A stretch of DNA of 35,540 nt from Bacillota bacterium (GCA_022704525.1 JAKJGF010000017.1:1-35540), one strand, 5' to 3'. Numbered from the stretch's first letter, positions 18,991 through 28,316 are shown. The notes: generated by a model from the sequence alone, not told the origin. Numbers and translations are program-made.

Positions 18991-19740
18991 TTGCGAACAC
19001 CCCTTATAATAGCAAACTGGAAATTACATAAGACAATAAGAGAATCTCTGGCATTTGTTAACAAATTTATCTCTATCATCGGTAAGGTCTATAATCGGGA
19101 TATAGTTCTGTGCCCTCCCTTTACTGCAATTTACCAGGTAGGAAAAGAACTTTCCGGAACTACAGTAAAACTGGGGGCACAGAATTTATTTTATGAAGAA
19201 AAAGGTGCCTATACAGGTGAAGTTTCTGCTGAAATGCTGAAGGAAGCCGGGTGCAGCTATGTCATTATAGGTCATTCGGAAAGAAGAAAGTATTTTTTAG
19301 AAACTGATAAGATAATTAATGCAAAAATCAAAAAAGCAGAAAGTTACGGTCTTATTCCCATAATATGCATAGGAGAAAAAGCAGAAGAAAAAGACAGTGG
19401 TAAAACCAGAGAAGTTGTAGGAAGACAGATGAAAGAAGCCCTGAGAGATTTTACCTCCACACAGTTAGAAAAATTTGTACTGGCCTATGAACCCATATGG
19501 GCTATAGGTACAGGTAAAGTGGAAACACCTGAACAGACTAATGAAGTAATCGGATACCTGAGAAATCTTCTTTCTTCTTTATATGGTTATTCTGTCGCTT
19601 CAAAAGTACGTTTCCTTTATGGAGGCAGTGTAAAACCGGAGAATTCTACTTCTTTACTATCTCAGAAAGAAGTAGACGGTTTACTTGTGGGAGGGGCCAG
19701 TCTTGAACCTGATAGTTTTGCCAGCATATGTAAAGTATAA
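18991..19740 (+). CDS. tpiA: Triose-phosphate isomerase
   Basis: This 249-residue TIM-barrel enzyme interconverts dihydroxyacetone phosphate and glyceraldehyde 3-phosphate. The active-site pieces are visible: NWKLHK (Lys), IGHSERR (His), AYEPIWAIGTGK (Glu and flexible loop) and the phosphate-binding GGSVKPEN. The TTG start is supported by AGGAGG seven bases upstream. It is third in the gap-pgk-tpi set. Confidence 0.98.
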   Translation: MRTPLIIANWKLHKTIRESLAFVNKFISIIGKVYNRDIVLCPPFTAIYQVGKELSGTTVKLGAQNLFYEEKGAYTGEVSAEMLKEAGCSYVIIGHSERRKYFLETDKIINAKIKKAESYGLIPIICIGEKAEEKDSGKTREVVGRQMKEALRDFTSTQLEKFVLAYEPIWAIGTGKVETPEQTNEVIGYLRNLLSSLYGYSVASKVRFLYGGSVKPENSTSLLSQKEVDGLLVGGASLEPDSFASICKV

Positions 19741-19820
19741 TAAAAATTTTAAAATATTAAAAGGATTTGAAATTGATATCATAGAATTTAAGGGAAAATG
19801 AAAGAAGGTGGTGTTCAATT

Positions 19821-21089
19821 TTGTATGATAGAATAAAGTGCACAATTTTAGCAGTTATTATTGGATTTCTGCTGTTTTCTATTTCTTTTGCCTATGCCGG
19901 ATCAAATCAAATCTCTTTAAAGTCATCCCGGGAGATAGCTCGGGTTACTCCAGGTAATAAAAGTGTTGCACCTGTAGAGAACGCTACAATCCCGGCTATG
20001 CCCAGTCTTTTCCCCGGTACATTACCGATCCAGCCGAATGAACCTGTTTCGTCTTCCATCACACCTTCTCCGGTTACAGCAGAAAATACCCCTTCCGTTG
20101 TAGAAACTGTTACTTCTATCACTTCCTCTGCTGAACAAACTGTTACTCCTGCTATTTCTTCCCCTGAAAGAACAGAAACAACATCAGAATCAACCCCCGG
20201 TACCGAAGAACCTTCTGTATCTTCTCCTTTACCTGCAAGCACGGCGGTTGCAACTCCTGGAACTGCAGAAACAAAGCCGAAAGAAGAAGCAACAGGAGAG
20301 AAAAAAATAGATACCAGATGGTTTAAGACTGAAAGAACTAATATGTTAGTAGCTATAGTGCTGTTGTCAGGCTTTATAGTATATTTTATATTCAGTGCCC
20401 AGAGAGGAACAGAACTATTTGTTCGCAGAATAGCAGGTCTTTCAGCCCTTGACGATGCAGTGGGAAGAGCTACAGAAATGGGGAAAGCAGTACTTTATAT
20501 ACCGGGTATTATGGATATGGATGATATTCAGACTTTAGCGGGCTTATCAATACTTTCCTATGTGGCACAGAAAACTGCCGAATACGATACCCCCATAATG
20601 GTACCTACTTCCAGATCCCTTGTTATGAGTACTGCCCAGGAAGTAGTTAAAGAATCCTATATGAGAGCTGGCAGACCGGATGCATTCCGTCCGGATAATA
20701 TCCGCTATCTCACTGATGATCAGTTCGGTTTTGTAGCCGGTGTGGACGGTATTATGGTCAGAGATGAACCTGCAGCCAATTTCTACATGGGTTGTTTCTA
20801 TGCCGAGTCATTAATTTTAGCTGAAACAGGACATTCTACAGGTGCTATTCAGATGGCAGGAACAGCTATGCCTTCACAATTGCCATTTTTCGTCGCTGCC
20901 TGTGACTATACACTTATGGGAGAAGAGCTATATGCAGCATCAGCTTATCTTTCTCGGGATCCACAGCAACTTGGAAGTTTAAAAGGGCAGGATATGTGTA
21001 AGGCTGTTATCTTATTCTGTATATTATTGGGATGTTTACTTGAAACTGCAGGTGTTACATCTTTTATTCATCTCTTTGATACTAAATAA
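19821..21089 (+). CDS. DUF6754-type membrane protein with Ser/Thr/Pro-rich linker
   Basis: A signal peptide or first helix (about residues 8-27, ending AYA) is followed by ~110 residues rich in Pro, Ser, Thr and Glu. A transmembrane helix lies near 172-192. A conserved domain of the DUF6754 type follows, starting RGTELFVRRIAGLSALDDAV and including a long predicted helical/Rossmann-like part. A last helix lies near residues 392-412. The function of this domain is not known to me. The TTG start has AAGGTGG upstream. It opens a run of tightly spaced genes ending in the GlmL-like and KOW-like proteins, implying one complex or pathway. Confidence 0.75.
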   Translation: MYDRIKCTILAVIIGFLLFSISFAYAGSNQISLKSSREIARVTPGNKSVAPVENATIPAMPSLFPGTLPIQPNEPVSSSITPSPVTAENTPSVVETVTSITSSAEQTVTPAISSPERTETTSESTPGTEEPSVSSPLPASTAVATPGTAETKPKEEATGEKKIDTRWFKTERTNMLVAIVLLSGFIVYFIFSAQRGTELFVRRIAGLSALDDAVGRATEMGKAVLYIPGIMDMDDIQTLAGLSILSYVAQKTAEYDTPIMVPTSRSLVMSTAQEVVKESYMRAGRPDAFRPDNIRYLTDDQFGFVAGVDGIMVRDEPAANFYMGCFYAESLILAETGHSTGAIQMAGTAMPSQLPFFVAACDYTLMGEELYAASAYLSRDPQQLGSLKGQDMCKAVILFCILLGCLLETAGVTSFIHLFDTK

Positions 21090-21107
21090 TGGAGGCTTAA
21101 GTATTAT

Positions 21108-21728
21108 ATGAAACGTGAATTCCCGATGTTAATAACGGTCATAGCTGGCCTTGGTTATCTTTTATTTTATTTTATACCCCACTGGCCCTTTAATTTAATA
21201 GGTGAAATGTTTCAGAGCTGGGTAATAGTAATCTCAGCCTTTGCAATACTTCTCGGAGTGGGAAGTTTAATAAAGGTTCACGGTGACAGAATATCCAGGA
21301 AAACCGAAGGATGGCCTTACAGTATAATTTTGTTATCAGGAGTCTTTATAACAGCTATACTGGGGATCTGGAAAGGTGTTGATGTAGGAACACCTTTTGA
21401 TTATATCTTTAGATATTTTTATAGTCCTATGGGTTCTACCATGTTTTCACTCCTGGCATTCTTTATTGCTTCAGCCGCTTTCAGAGCTTTCCGTGCTCAA
21501 TCCAGAGAAGCAACAATGTTGCTTGTAGCTGCTTTTTTTGTTATGCTCGGTCGTGTTCCTATTGGTGAATTGATATGGGAAGGTTTCCCTAAAATTGCTA
21601 GCTGGCTTATGAATTTCCCAACCACAGCCGGGCAGCGTGCCATAATGATAGGTGCAGCTCTCGGAGTAGTTTCTACGTCTATTAAAATATTGATTGGTAT
21701 AGACAAATCCTATCTGGGAGGAGATTAA
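21108..21728 (+). CDS. Polytopic membrane protein of unknown function
   Basis: This 206-residue protein has about six hydrophobic segments (near residues 6-23, 37-55, 70-88, 108-128, 133-150, 175-195). I do not recognise the family and see no catalytic motif. It starts 18 bp after the DUF6754-type gene with GGAGG upstream, and the next gene begins 8 bp after it. It is therefore very probably an operon member and a membrane subunit of the same assembly. Confidence 0.75.
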   Translation: MKREFPMLITVIAGLGYLLFYFIPHWPFNLIGEMFQSWVIVISAFAILLGVGSLIKVHGDRISRKTEGWPYSIILLSGVFITAILGIWKGVDVGTPFDYIFRYFYSPMGSTMFSLLAFFIASAAFRAFRAQSREATMLLVAAFFVMLGRVPIGELIWEGFPKIASWLMNFPTTAGQRAIMIGAALGVVSTSIKILIGIDKSYLGGD

Positions 21729-21736
21729 AAACACAT

Positions 21737-22591
21737 ATGGAAACACTGGCTAAATTACTTAATAAACTCAAAACGCTGGATAGAAGAATAATTTTTACTT
21801 TAACAGCTCTGGCTGTTATAATACCACTTGTTGCCCGACTTGGTATACCCTCAAAGCAAATTACTAATGAGGTACAGGGACTTTATGATTATTTAGATAA
21901 ACTACCCCCTGGTTCTAAAGTCTTAATATCCTTTGATTATGATCCACAGACAAAGCCTGAGTGTCATCCTATGGCAATAGCTATTGTAAGACATTGTTTT
22001 AAGAAGAATTTAATAATAATTTCTATAGCTCTCTGGCCAACAGGAGCTTCTCTTGCAGATCAGGTTCTTACAGATGAAGCCAAAATACTTGGTAAAGAGG
22101 CAGGTAAAGATTATGCTTTTTTAGGTTATAAACCAGGTGGAGCTGTAGTTATACAAAAAATCTGTACAAATTTTGCAGAAGCCTTCCCTACTGATGATAA
22201 AGGAACTCCTCTGAAGGATATCAGCGTAATGAGTGGTATCAATGATTTAACACCTTTCAGTGCTATCCTGAGCCTCTCTTCCGGAGACCCGGGAATAAAA
22301 CAATGGGTTATGATAGCACATGAGCAGACAAGAGTACCAGTAGCAGGGGGATGTACTGCTGTAAGTGCTCCTGAATTTTATCCCTATTTAAATTCCGGAC
22401 AGATGTTTGGTCTTTTAGGTGGTATGAAAGGTGCTTCTGAATATGAACAGATCAGTGGATTTAAAGGCATGGCCACAGCAGGTATGGGAGCACAATCTAT
22501 TGTTCATCTGCTGTTAATCATATTCATAATACTGGCAAATATAAGTTATTTCTATGAAAAAAGAAAAGAGAAACTGGGTATAGTAGATTAA
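21737..22591 (+). CDS. Membrane-anchored protein of unknown function with N- and C-terminal helices
   Basis: This 284-residue protein has one hydrophobic helix at about residues 18-36 and another at 253-273. They bracket a soluble domain with a Rossmann-like strand pattern (KVLISFDYDP, NLIIISIALWP, DYAFLGYKPGG). No family is recognised. The bracketed domain is predicted to lie entirely on one face of the membrane. Its ribosome binding site overlaps the end of the previous gene (GGGAGGAG), supporting tight co-expression. Confidence 0.7.
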   Translation: METLAKLLNKLKTLDRRIIFTLTALAVIIPLVARLGIPSKQITNEVQGLYDYLDKLPPGSKVLISFDYDPQTKPECHPMAIAIVRHCFKKNLIIISIALWPTGASLADQVLTDEAKILGKEAGKDYAFLGYKPGGAVVIQKICTNFAEAFPTDDKGTPLKDISVMSGINDLTPFSAILSLSSGDPGIKQWVMIAHEQTRVPVAGGCTAVSAPEFYPYLNSGQMFGLLGGMKGASEYEQISGFKGMATAGMGAQSIVHLLLIIFIILANISYFYEKRKEKLGIVD

Positions 22592-22612
22592 TAACTAAGG
22601 AGGCATTTATTT

Positions 22613-23269
22613 ATGGTGACTAATCTGGCGATTGTATTGCCCGCTAATTCAGATAATATCGGAATATGGATAGCCGCCTTTTTAACACTTTGTATTTACA
22701 GCTTTTTATACAAAGATAATCCTTTTTACAAATTCGCAGAATATCTGTTTGTAGGGGTCTCGGCGGGATACTGGGTAGCCCGTCAGTATCATAATTCCCT
22801 TATACCAAACTTATGGAACAAGCTTGTTATTGATCATAACTTTTTATATATAATTCCAGGCCTCCTTGGTATAATGATGTTAATGAGACTTATACCCGGT
22901 GTTGCCTGGATAAGCCGATGGGCCATATCCTTTGTTGTGGGTATGTCAGCAGGTATTAATATTATTGCCAATCTTCAGGGTAACGCCATAGCACAGATCA
23001 GAGGAAGTATAGTACCTCTGTGGTCTGGTGATATATTGACATCTATATATAACTGGGTTTTGCTCATAGGAGTTGTATGCGGTCTTATGTATTTCTTCTT
23101 TTCTATTGAACACAAAGGATTTTTCGGAGGTGTTTCAAGGGTAGGCATATGGTTTCTTATGGTTTCCTTCGGGGCCTCCTTTGGTTATACTATTATGGCA
23201 CGTATCTCACTTTTAATAGGGAGGATGCAATTTTTACTTGGAGACTGGTTGCAAGTGATCCGTATGTAA
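22613..23269 (+). CDS. Polytopic membrane protein of unknown function
   Basis: This 218-residue protein has about six hydrophobic helices (near 15-32, 44-56, 81-97, 102-120, 144-162, 175-197). No family is recognised. AAGGAGG precedes the ATG at good spacing. It lies between the membrane-anchored protein and two small genes in the same run, and is likely another integral subunit. Confidence 0.7.
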   Translation: MVTNLAIVLPANSDNIGIWIAAFLTLCIYSFLYKDNPFYKFAEYLFVGVSAGYWVARQYHNSLIPNLWNKLVIDHNFLYIIPGLLGIMMLMRLIPGVAWISRWAISFVVGMSAGINIIANLQGNAIAQIRGSIVPLWSGDILTSIYNWVLLIGVVCGLMYFFFSIEHKGFFGGVSRVGIWFLMVSFGASFGYTIMARISLLIGRMQFLLGDWLQVIRM

Positions 23270-23270
23270 G

Positions 23271-23732
23271 ATGAAAAAATTGAAAAAGAAAAAGGATGAT
23301 AAGTCCAAGCCAGTTTCTATTCTGGCCTGGACTTTCCATCCTTTAAGAAGTAATTTCAGGCAGGGTTTATTTGTGATTTTAGCTGGTTCTCTTTTCTGTG
23401 CGGGAGTATACTGGAATTTTAAGGATATTTTTCTTTCTCTTTTATCTATATTAATTTATACTTTTTCTCTCAGCAGCTTTTTTTTCCCCACAGATTATGT
23501 CCTGAAAGAGGATGGAATTGCAATAAAAGGTATAATATCCAAACACTTATATCCATGGTCAAGATTTAGAAGATTTATTCAAACAAAAAAAGGTATTTTT
23601 CTTTCTCCTTATTTAAAGGCCTGTACTATGGATGAATATAGAGGTATCTATCTTTTTTGTAATGATGAAACTTCATCAAAAGCTCTTGAAATAATTAAGG
23701 AAAAATTTGTATTTAAGGAGAATGAATATTGA
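23271..23732 (+). CDS. Small membrane protein with two helices and a PH-like C-terminal half
   Basis: This 153-residue protein has a basic N-terminus and two adjacent hydrophobic helices (about residues 31-48 and 52-72). A soluble beta-rich half follows (YVLKEDGIAIKGIISKHLYPWSR), in the style of bacterial PH-like membrane proteins. The start codon is one base after the previous stop. The stop overlaps the next gene's TTG start (TTGA), which indicates coupling. Assignment to a PH-like fold is an inference. Confidence 0.65.
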   Translation: MKKLKKKKDDKSKPVSILAWTFHPLRSNFRQGLFVILAGSLFCAGVYWNFKDIFLSLLSILIYTFSLSSFFFPTDYVLKEDGIAIKGIISKHLYPWSRFRRFIQTKKGIFLSPYLKACTMDEYRGIYLFCNDETSSKALEIIKEKFVFKENEY

Positions 23733-24025
23733 TTCTCTCAGAGGAAGATAAAAAGCTTATGGATAAAATGGCCGGAGTTATAGTTTCAAGAAGACTTACT
23801 GCTATTGCTATATTTTTTCTTGAATCTTCCAGGCCTCTCAGTTTTGTAGGGAGTCAGTTTTTAATTTTTATGCAGCCTTTCATACAATCCATCTTTAACG
23901 TTCAGGATTATGACAGAATAACAAAACTGATGGAAGACAGAAATAATGTGGAATTATTTATACAAACTATAGAAGATGTAGAATCAAAGAGGAACAAATC
24001 CGTTAAAAATAAAAGAGTTTCTTAA
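23729..24025 (+). CDS. Small conserved protein of unknown function
   Basis: This is a 98-residue, largely helical protein with a central hydrophobic stretch (about 25-55) containing ESSRPLSFVGSQ, followed by a charged C-terminus. The TTG start overlaps the preceding TGA by four bases and has AAGGAG upstream, which makes the small gene credible. I recognise no family. Its place directly before the GlmL-like gene ties it to that module. Confidence 0.6.
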   Translation: MILSEEDKKLMDKMAGVIVSRRLTAIAIFFLESSRPLSFVGSQFLIFMQPFIQSIFNVQDYDRITKLMEDRNNVELFIQTIEDVESKRNKSVKNKRVS

Positions 24026-24089
24026 AGAATTTAAAATATATAAATTTGAATTAGAAAATTATTTCTAATAAAAGTAAGGAGGTAACCTG

Positions 24090-25913
24090 ATGAACATTAA
24101 AAAAGAAGACATTACCAGTATTCTTGCTACAGACTGTGGCAGTACTACCACAAAGGCCATCCTCATAGAAAAAAGAGGAGATGAGTTCCGTCTTATTGTA
24201 AGAGGTGAGGCACCTACTACAGTGGAAGCTCCTGTAGAAGATGTTACTCAGGGGGTATTAAATGCTGTAACAGAGGTAGGCGAACTTGCAGGGAGACCGA
24301 TCTTAGAGGACAATCAACTTATAAAACCCAGAAAAGGAGATAAAGGTATTGACATTTATATCTCCACAAGCAGTGCTGGCGGTGGTCTTCAAATGATGGT
24401 AGCAGGAGTTGTAAAAAACATGACGGCAGAAAGCGCTGCCCGTGCCGCTCTTGGCGGTGGTGCCATTGTAATGGACACTCTTGCCACAAATGATAAACGT
24501 TTACCACATGAACAGATACAGAGAATTCGTAATTTAAGACCTGATATGATACTTCTCTCAGGAGGAGTAGACGGTGGAACCGTTTCCCATGTAGTGGAAC
24601 TGGGAGAAATTATAGCAGCAGCCAATCCCCGTCCCAGACTTGGTATTTCCTATCAATTACCTATAATTTATGCAGGAAATATTAAAGCCAGAGATGAAAT
24701 ACAGAAATTACTGGGAGATAAAACTGCTCTCGATATTACCGATAACTTAAGACCCACCATGGAAAGAGAAAATCTTATGCCCTCAAGACTTAAAATTCAG
24801 CAGCTCTTCTTAGAGCATGTTATGGCTCAGGCTCCTGGATATAAAAAACTTATGGCTATGACAGATGTTGACATAATGCCAACACCTGCTGCAGTAGGTG
24901 ATATTATGCAGAGGATATCAGAACAGTACAATATTCAGATAGTAGGAGCAGATATCGGAGGAGCTACGACAGACGTATTTTCTGTATTCAAAGGGGTATT
25001 TAACAGAACTGTAAGTGCCAATCTTGGTATGAGCTACAGTATATCGGAAGTATTTGCCGAAGCAGGTATGGAAAATGTCATGAAATGGGTTCCCTTTGAT
25101 ATGGATGAACGTGATCTTCGAAACAGAATAAAAAATAAAATGATAAGACCCACTACTATTCCTCAGGTCCTTGATGAGCTGGTTGTGGAGCAGGCCATAT
25201 GCAGAGAGGCCTTACGCATTTCCTTCGACCAGCATAAAGCCCTGGCTGTGGGGTTGAAGGGTGTTCAGCAGGAAAGAACCATTGCAGACATCTTTTCTCA
25301 GAGCACAGGTGATGAGAGTCTTGTAGATGTTATGACTCTGGATATGATAATAGGAAGCGGAGGAGTTCTCTCTCATGCTCCCAGGAGATGCCAGTCAGCT
25401 CTTATGATGATGGATGCTTATTTACCGGAAGGGATAACAGAACTTACAGTGGATTCCATATTTATGATGCCCCAGTTAGGGGTTCTTGCAAAGGTTCATC
25501 CCGAGGCAGCAACTCAGGTATTCTTAAAGGATTGTCTTATACGTATCGGAACCTGTATTGCTCCTGTAGGAAAAGCTAAAGAAGGCAAAACTGTTCTTAA
25601 AGCAAAACTTAAAATACCCGGTGGGAAAGAGGAAGAACTGGAGTTTAAATACGGTGATCTGAAGGTTATACCACTTGAAGTAGGAGCTACAGCAACAGTA
25701 GAATTACATCCAGTGAAAGGTATTGATATAGGTGAGGGTAAAGGCCAGCCCAAAACTAAAGAAATAAATGGCGGTGTTGTTGGTATCATATTTGATTGCC
25801 GTGGAAGACAGCCCTTTGAGCTTCCCAAAGATAAGAAAAAAAGAATAGAAAAATTACAGACCTGGATTGATGCTATGGATATATACCCCAGGGAAGGAGC
25901 ACTTGCAAGATAA
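24090..25913 (+). CDS. GlmL/MutL-family (glutamate mutase L-like) ASKHA-fold protein
   Basis: This 607-residue member of the family is annotated after GlmL/MutL of clostridial glutamate mutase. The actin/Hsp70-like phosphate loops are clear: ATDCGSTTTKA at the start, LLSGGVDGG near residue 155, and GADIGGATTDVF near 288. In the named system GlmL accompanies the B12-dependent mutase subunits, but no mutase subunit or cobalamin motif gene is present here. It lies instead after six small or membrane genes, with AGGAGG before the ATG. The likely role is an ATP-dependent chaperone-like or assembly factor for that complex; this is inference. Confidence 0.85.
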   Translation: MNIKKEDITSILATDCGSTTTKAILIEKRGDEFRLIVRGEAPTTVEAPVEDVTQGVLNAVTEVGELAGRPILEDNQLIKPRKGDKGIDIYISTSSAGGGLQMMVAGVVKNMTAESAARAALGGGAIVMDTLATNDKRLPHEQIQRIRNLRPDMILLSGGVDGGTVSHVVELGEIIAAANPRPRLGISYQLPIIYAGNIKARDEIQKLLGDKTALDITDNLRPTMERENLMPSRLKIQQLFLEHVMAQAPGYKKLMAMTDVDIMPTPAAVGDIMQRISEQYNIQIVGADIGGATTDVFSVFKGVFNRTVSANLGMSYSISEVFAEAGMENVMKWVPFDMDERDLRNRIKNKMIRPTTIPQVLDELVVEQAICREALRISFDQHKALAVGLKGVQQERTIADIFSQSTGDESLVDVMTLDMIIGSGGVLSHAPRRCQSALMMMDAYLPEGITELTVDSIFMMPQLGVLAKVHPEAATQVFLKDCLIRIGTCIAPVGKAKEGKTVLKAKLKIPGGKEEELEFKYGDLKVIPLEVGATATVELHPVKGIDIGEGKGQPKTKEINGGVVGIIFDCRGRQPFELPKDKKKRIEKLQTWIDAMDIYPREGALAR

Positions 25914-25934
25914 CAAAAGGAGAGGTGAATAATT

Positions 25935-27071
25935 ATGGCACATGCCTATACGCCAGGATTAAGAGTGGTAGAAAAAACAATTATATATAAAGAAAGAAGA
26001 CTTCCTTTAAGAGGTACAGTTCTTGTGAAAAAAGGTGATAAGGTACAGTACGATAAAATTGTTGCCAGAACAGAACTACCCGGTAATGTCCATATGATGA
26101 ATGTAGTAAATAAATTGAATATTACACCGGGTGAAATAAAAGACTGTATGCTGAAAAAAGAAGGAGATCCCATAAAACGAGATGAAGTATTAGCTAAAAG
26201 CAGCAGTTTCTTTGGACTCTTCAAGTCTATATGTAATTCTCCCATAAATGGTTCTGTAGAAAGTATATCTACCGTTACGGGCCAGGTAGTCCTCAGGGAA
26301 GCTCCCATACCTGTGGAAATAGCAGCTTATATTGATGGAATAGTAGATGAAGTAATAGAAGCAGAGGGGGTCAATGTTAAAACCTGGGGAACCTATATAC
26401 AGGGTATTTTCGGTGTAGGAGGAGAAGTGGTGGGAGATCTGCAGATTGTTTCAAAATCAGTGGATAAACCCCTTACAATGGATGATATTACACCGAATCT
26501 TAAAGATAAGATAATAGTAGGCGGTTCCATTGTAACAAATGATGTCATACAAAAAGCAAAAAAAATTGGAATAAAAGGCATTATTGTAGGAGGGTTGGAC
26601 GACAAAGATTTAAAAGAATTACTTGGTTATGACCTGGGTGTAGCCATTACAGGTCATGAGGAAATAGGATTAACCATTGTAGTTACAGAAGGTTTCGGCC
26701 AGATCAAAATGGCCGAAAAAACCTATGACATATTAAAAAGAAATGAAGGCTTAAAGACCTCTATAAATGGAGCCACCCAGATAAGGGCAGGTGTTATAAG
26801 ACCGGAAGTAATTGTGCCTCTATTAGAAAGATACACATTGGAAGAAATTCTTCAGGAACATGAAGCTAAAGCTCAGGTTGGTATGGAGCCGGGAAGCCTC
26901 ATAAGAGTAATAAGAAAGCCTTATTTTGGAGTTCTTGGAAAAGTAGTGAGCCTTCCTCATAATCTGACTGAAATGGAGAGTGAAACAAAGGTCAGAGTAG
27001 TGGAAGTAGAGCTTGAAACAGGAGAAAAAGTAATTCTCCCCAGGGCGAATGTGGAAACTATTGAGTCTTGA
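25935..27071 (+). CDS. Conserved protein with barrel-sandwich-like N-terminus and KOW-like C-terminus
   Basis: This 378-residue soluble protein starts with beta-rich, lipoyl/RnfC-like hairpins (LPLRGTVLVKKGDKVQYDKI and a second similar unit near 70-105). A central alpha/beta region with IIVGGSIV and GIIVGG follows. The C-terminal ~60 residues have KOW-motif character (GSLIRVIRKPYFGVLGKVV, then VVEVELETGEKVILPRAN). I know no function for this combination. It begins 21 bp after the GlmL-like gene with AAGGAG and is the last gene of the cluster. Its TGA stop lies in a heptamer repeat. Confidence 0.65.
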   Translation: MAHAYTPGLRVVEKTIIYKERRLPLRGTVLVKKGDKVQYDKIVARTELPGNVHMMNVVNKLNITPGEIKDCMLKKEGDPIKRDEVLAKSSSFFGLFKSICNSPINGSVESISTVTGQVVLREAPIPVEIAAYIDGIVDEVIEAEGVNVKTWGTYIQGIFGVGGEVVGDLQIVSKSVDKPLTMDDITPNLKDKIIVGGSIVTNDVIQKAKKIGIKGIIVGGLDDKDLKELLGYDLGVAITGHEEIGLTIVVTEGFGQIKMAEKTYDILKRNEGLKTSINGATQIRAGVIRPEVIVPLLERYTLEEILQEHEAKAQVGMEPGSLIRVIRKPYFGVLGKVVSLPHNLTEMESETKVRVVEVELETGEKVILPRANVETIES

Positions 27072-27162
27072 TGCGTGATGCGTGATGCGTGATGTGAGCA
27101 GTGATCAGTGAACAGTTCGCAGAAAAGAAATTTCCGTTACTATTCATTGTTCACTGCTCACT
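27069..27162. repeat. Heptamer-repeat palindromic element 4
   Basis: The left arm holds units GTGATGC, GTGATGC, a truncated GTGAT, GTGAGCA, GTGATCA, GTGAACA (27075-27114). The right arm (about 27133-27162) is the reverse complement of GTGAGCA, GTGAACA, ATGAATA, GTAACGG. The outer GTGAGCAGTGA pairs perfectly with TCACTGCTCAC. The upstream gene's TGA (27069-27071) begins the tract. Confidence 0.85.
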
Positions 27163-27180
27163 TAAAATCAGGAGGTACTT

Positions 27181-28257
27181 ATGAAAGCACTAATAACCAG
27201 TGGTGGAAGAGGCACAAGGCTTCGTCCAATAACTCATACTAATAATAAACATTTAATACCTATTGCCAATAAACCAATGCTTTTTTATGCTCTGGAAGCA
27301 GTGGTAGAGGCAGGGATTAAAGAAGTAGGTGTGGTAGTAGGAAGTGATACGAAACAGGAAATAATTCATGGACTTGGAAATGGCAACAGATGGGGTATTT
27401 CTATAATCTATATAGAACAGGATGAACCTCGAGGGCTTGCCCATGCAGTAAAAATCTCCGAATCATTTATAGGAAAAGATTCCTTTATTTTTTATCTGGG
27501 AGATAACATGGTAGTAGGTGGAGTAAAACGTTTCATAAAGGAATTTGAAACATATAAACCCAACTGTCAGCTTGTTCTGGCAAGGGTAAAAAATCCACAG
27601 AGATTCGGCGTACCCGAACTCAGAGATGGGAAAATTATATCCATAGAAGAAAAACCTGCAAATCCCAAAAGCCCCTATGCAGTAACAGGATTATATATAT
27701 ATGACAGCACTATATTTGAAGCAGTTAATAATATCTGTCCCAGCGCAAGAGGTGAACTTGAAATATCTGATGCCCATCAGTATCTCCTGGATAAAGGTCT
27801 TGTTGTGAGATGTTCTGAAATAACAGGATGGTGGAAAGATACAGGGGAACCTGAAGATCTTCTTGAAGCAAACAGGCTTGTTCTGGACAGAGCCTTTGAA
27901 CTCGAACATCAGAAGATAGAAGGAGAAGCCAATGGTTCTGATATAGCAGGGAAAGTTATCATCGGTAAAGGTACAAAAATATCTAATTCTATAGTCCGAG
28001 GACCTGTAATAATAGGAGAAAATACCTTCATAAAAGATAGCTATATCGGCCCCTATACCTCTATTCACCATACCTGTGAGATATGTAACAGTGAAGTGGA
28101 ATACAGTATTTTAATGGAATATTGTAAGATTATAAATGTAGATATAAGAATAGAGAGAAGTCTTCTGGGAAGAGGCGCATCTATAGTAAGATGCACAGGA
28201 CGTCCGAGAAGTCATAGATTCTTAATAGGTGATCAGAGCAAAGTTGAAGTAGTTTAA
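27181..28257 (+). CDS. rmlA: Glucose-1-phosphate thymidylyltransferase, long form
   Basis: This 358-residue nucleotidyltransferase would make dTDP-glucose for dTDP-sugar and surface-polysaccharide synthesis. The signature LITSGGRGTRLRP with KHLIPIANKP lies at the N-terminus, YLGDN near residue 104 marks the metal-binding Asp, and EEKPANPKSPYAVTGLY follows. After residue ~245 a left-handed beta-helix (IIGKGTKISNSIVRGPVIIG) extends the protein, as in the long RmlA subfamily. AGGAGG precedes the ATG. No other rml genes are nearby. A heptamer element separates it from the gene before it. Confidence 0.9.
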   Translation: MKALITSGGRGTRLRPITHTNNKHLIPIANKPMLFYALEAVVEAGIKEVGVVVGSDTKQEIIHGLGNGNRWGISIIYIEQDEPRGLAHAVKISESFIGKDSFIFYLGDNMVVGGVKRFIKEFETYKPNCQLVLARVKNPQRFGVPELRDGKIISIEEKPANPKSPYAVTGLYIYDSTIFEAVNNICPSARGELEISDAHQYLLDKGLVVRCSEITGWWKDTGEPEDLLEANRLVLDRAFELEHQKIEGEANGSDIAGKVIIGKGTKISNSIVRGPVIIGENTFIKDSYIGPYTSIHHTCEICNSEVEYSILMEYCKIINVDIRIERSLLGRGASIVRCTGRPRSHRFLIGDQSKVEVV

Positions 28258-28260
28258 AAA

Positions 28261-28316
28261 ATGAAGAGTGAGCAGTAGTTAGTAAATAGCGATAACCCCT
28301 GGTTCTCACTGTTCAC
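28261..28316. repeat. Heptamer-repeat element 5 between convergent genes
   Basis: Units ATGAAGA, GTGAGCA, GTAGTTA, GTAAATA, GCGATAA (28261-28295) face the reverse complement of GTGAACA, GTGAGAA (28303-28316). It fills the 48-bp gap between rmlA and the convergent metallopeptidase gene and supplies the latter's TGA stop (28306-28308). Confidence 0.75.
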
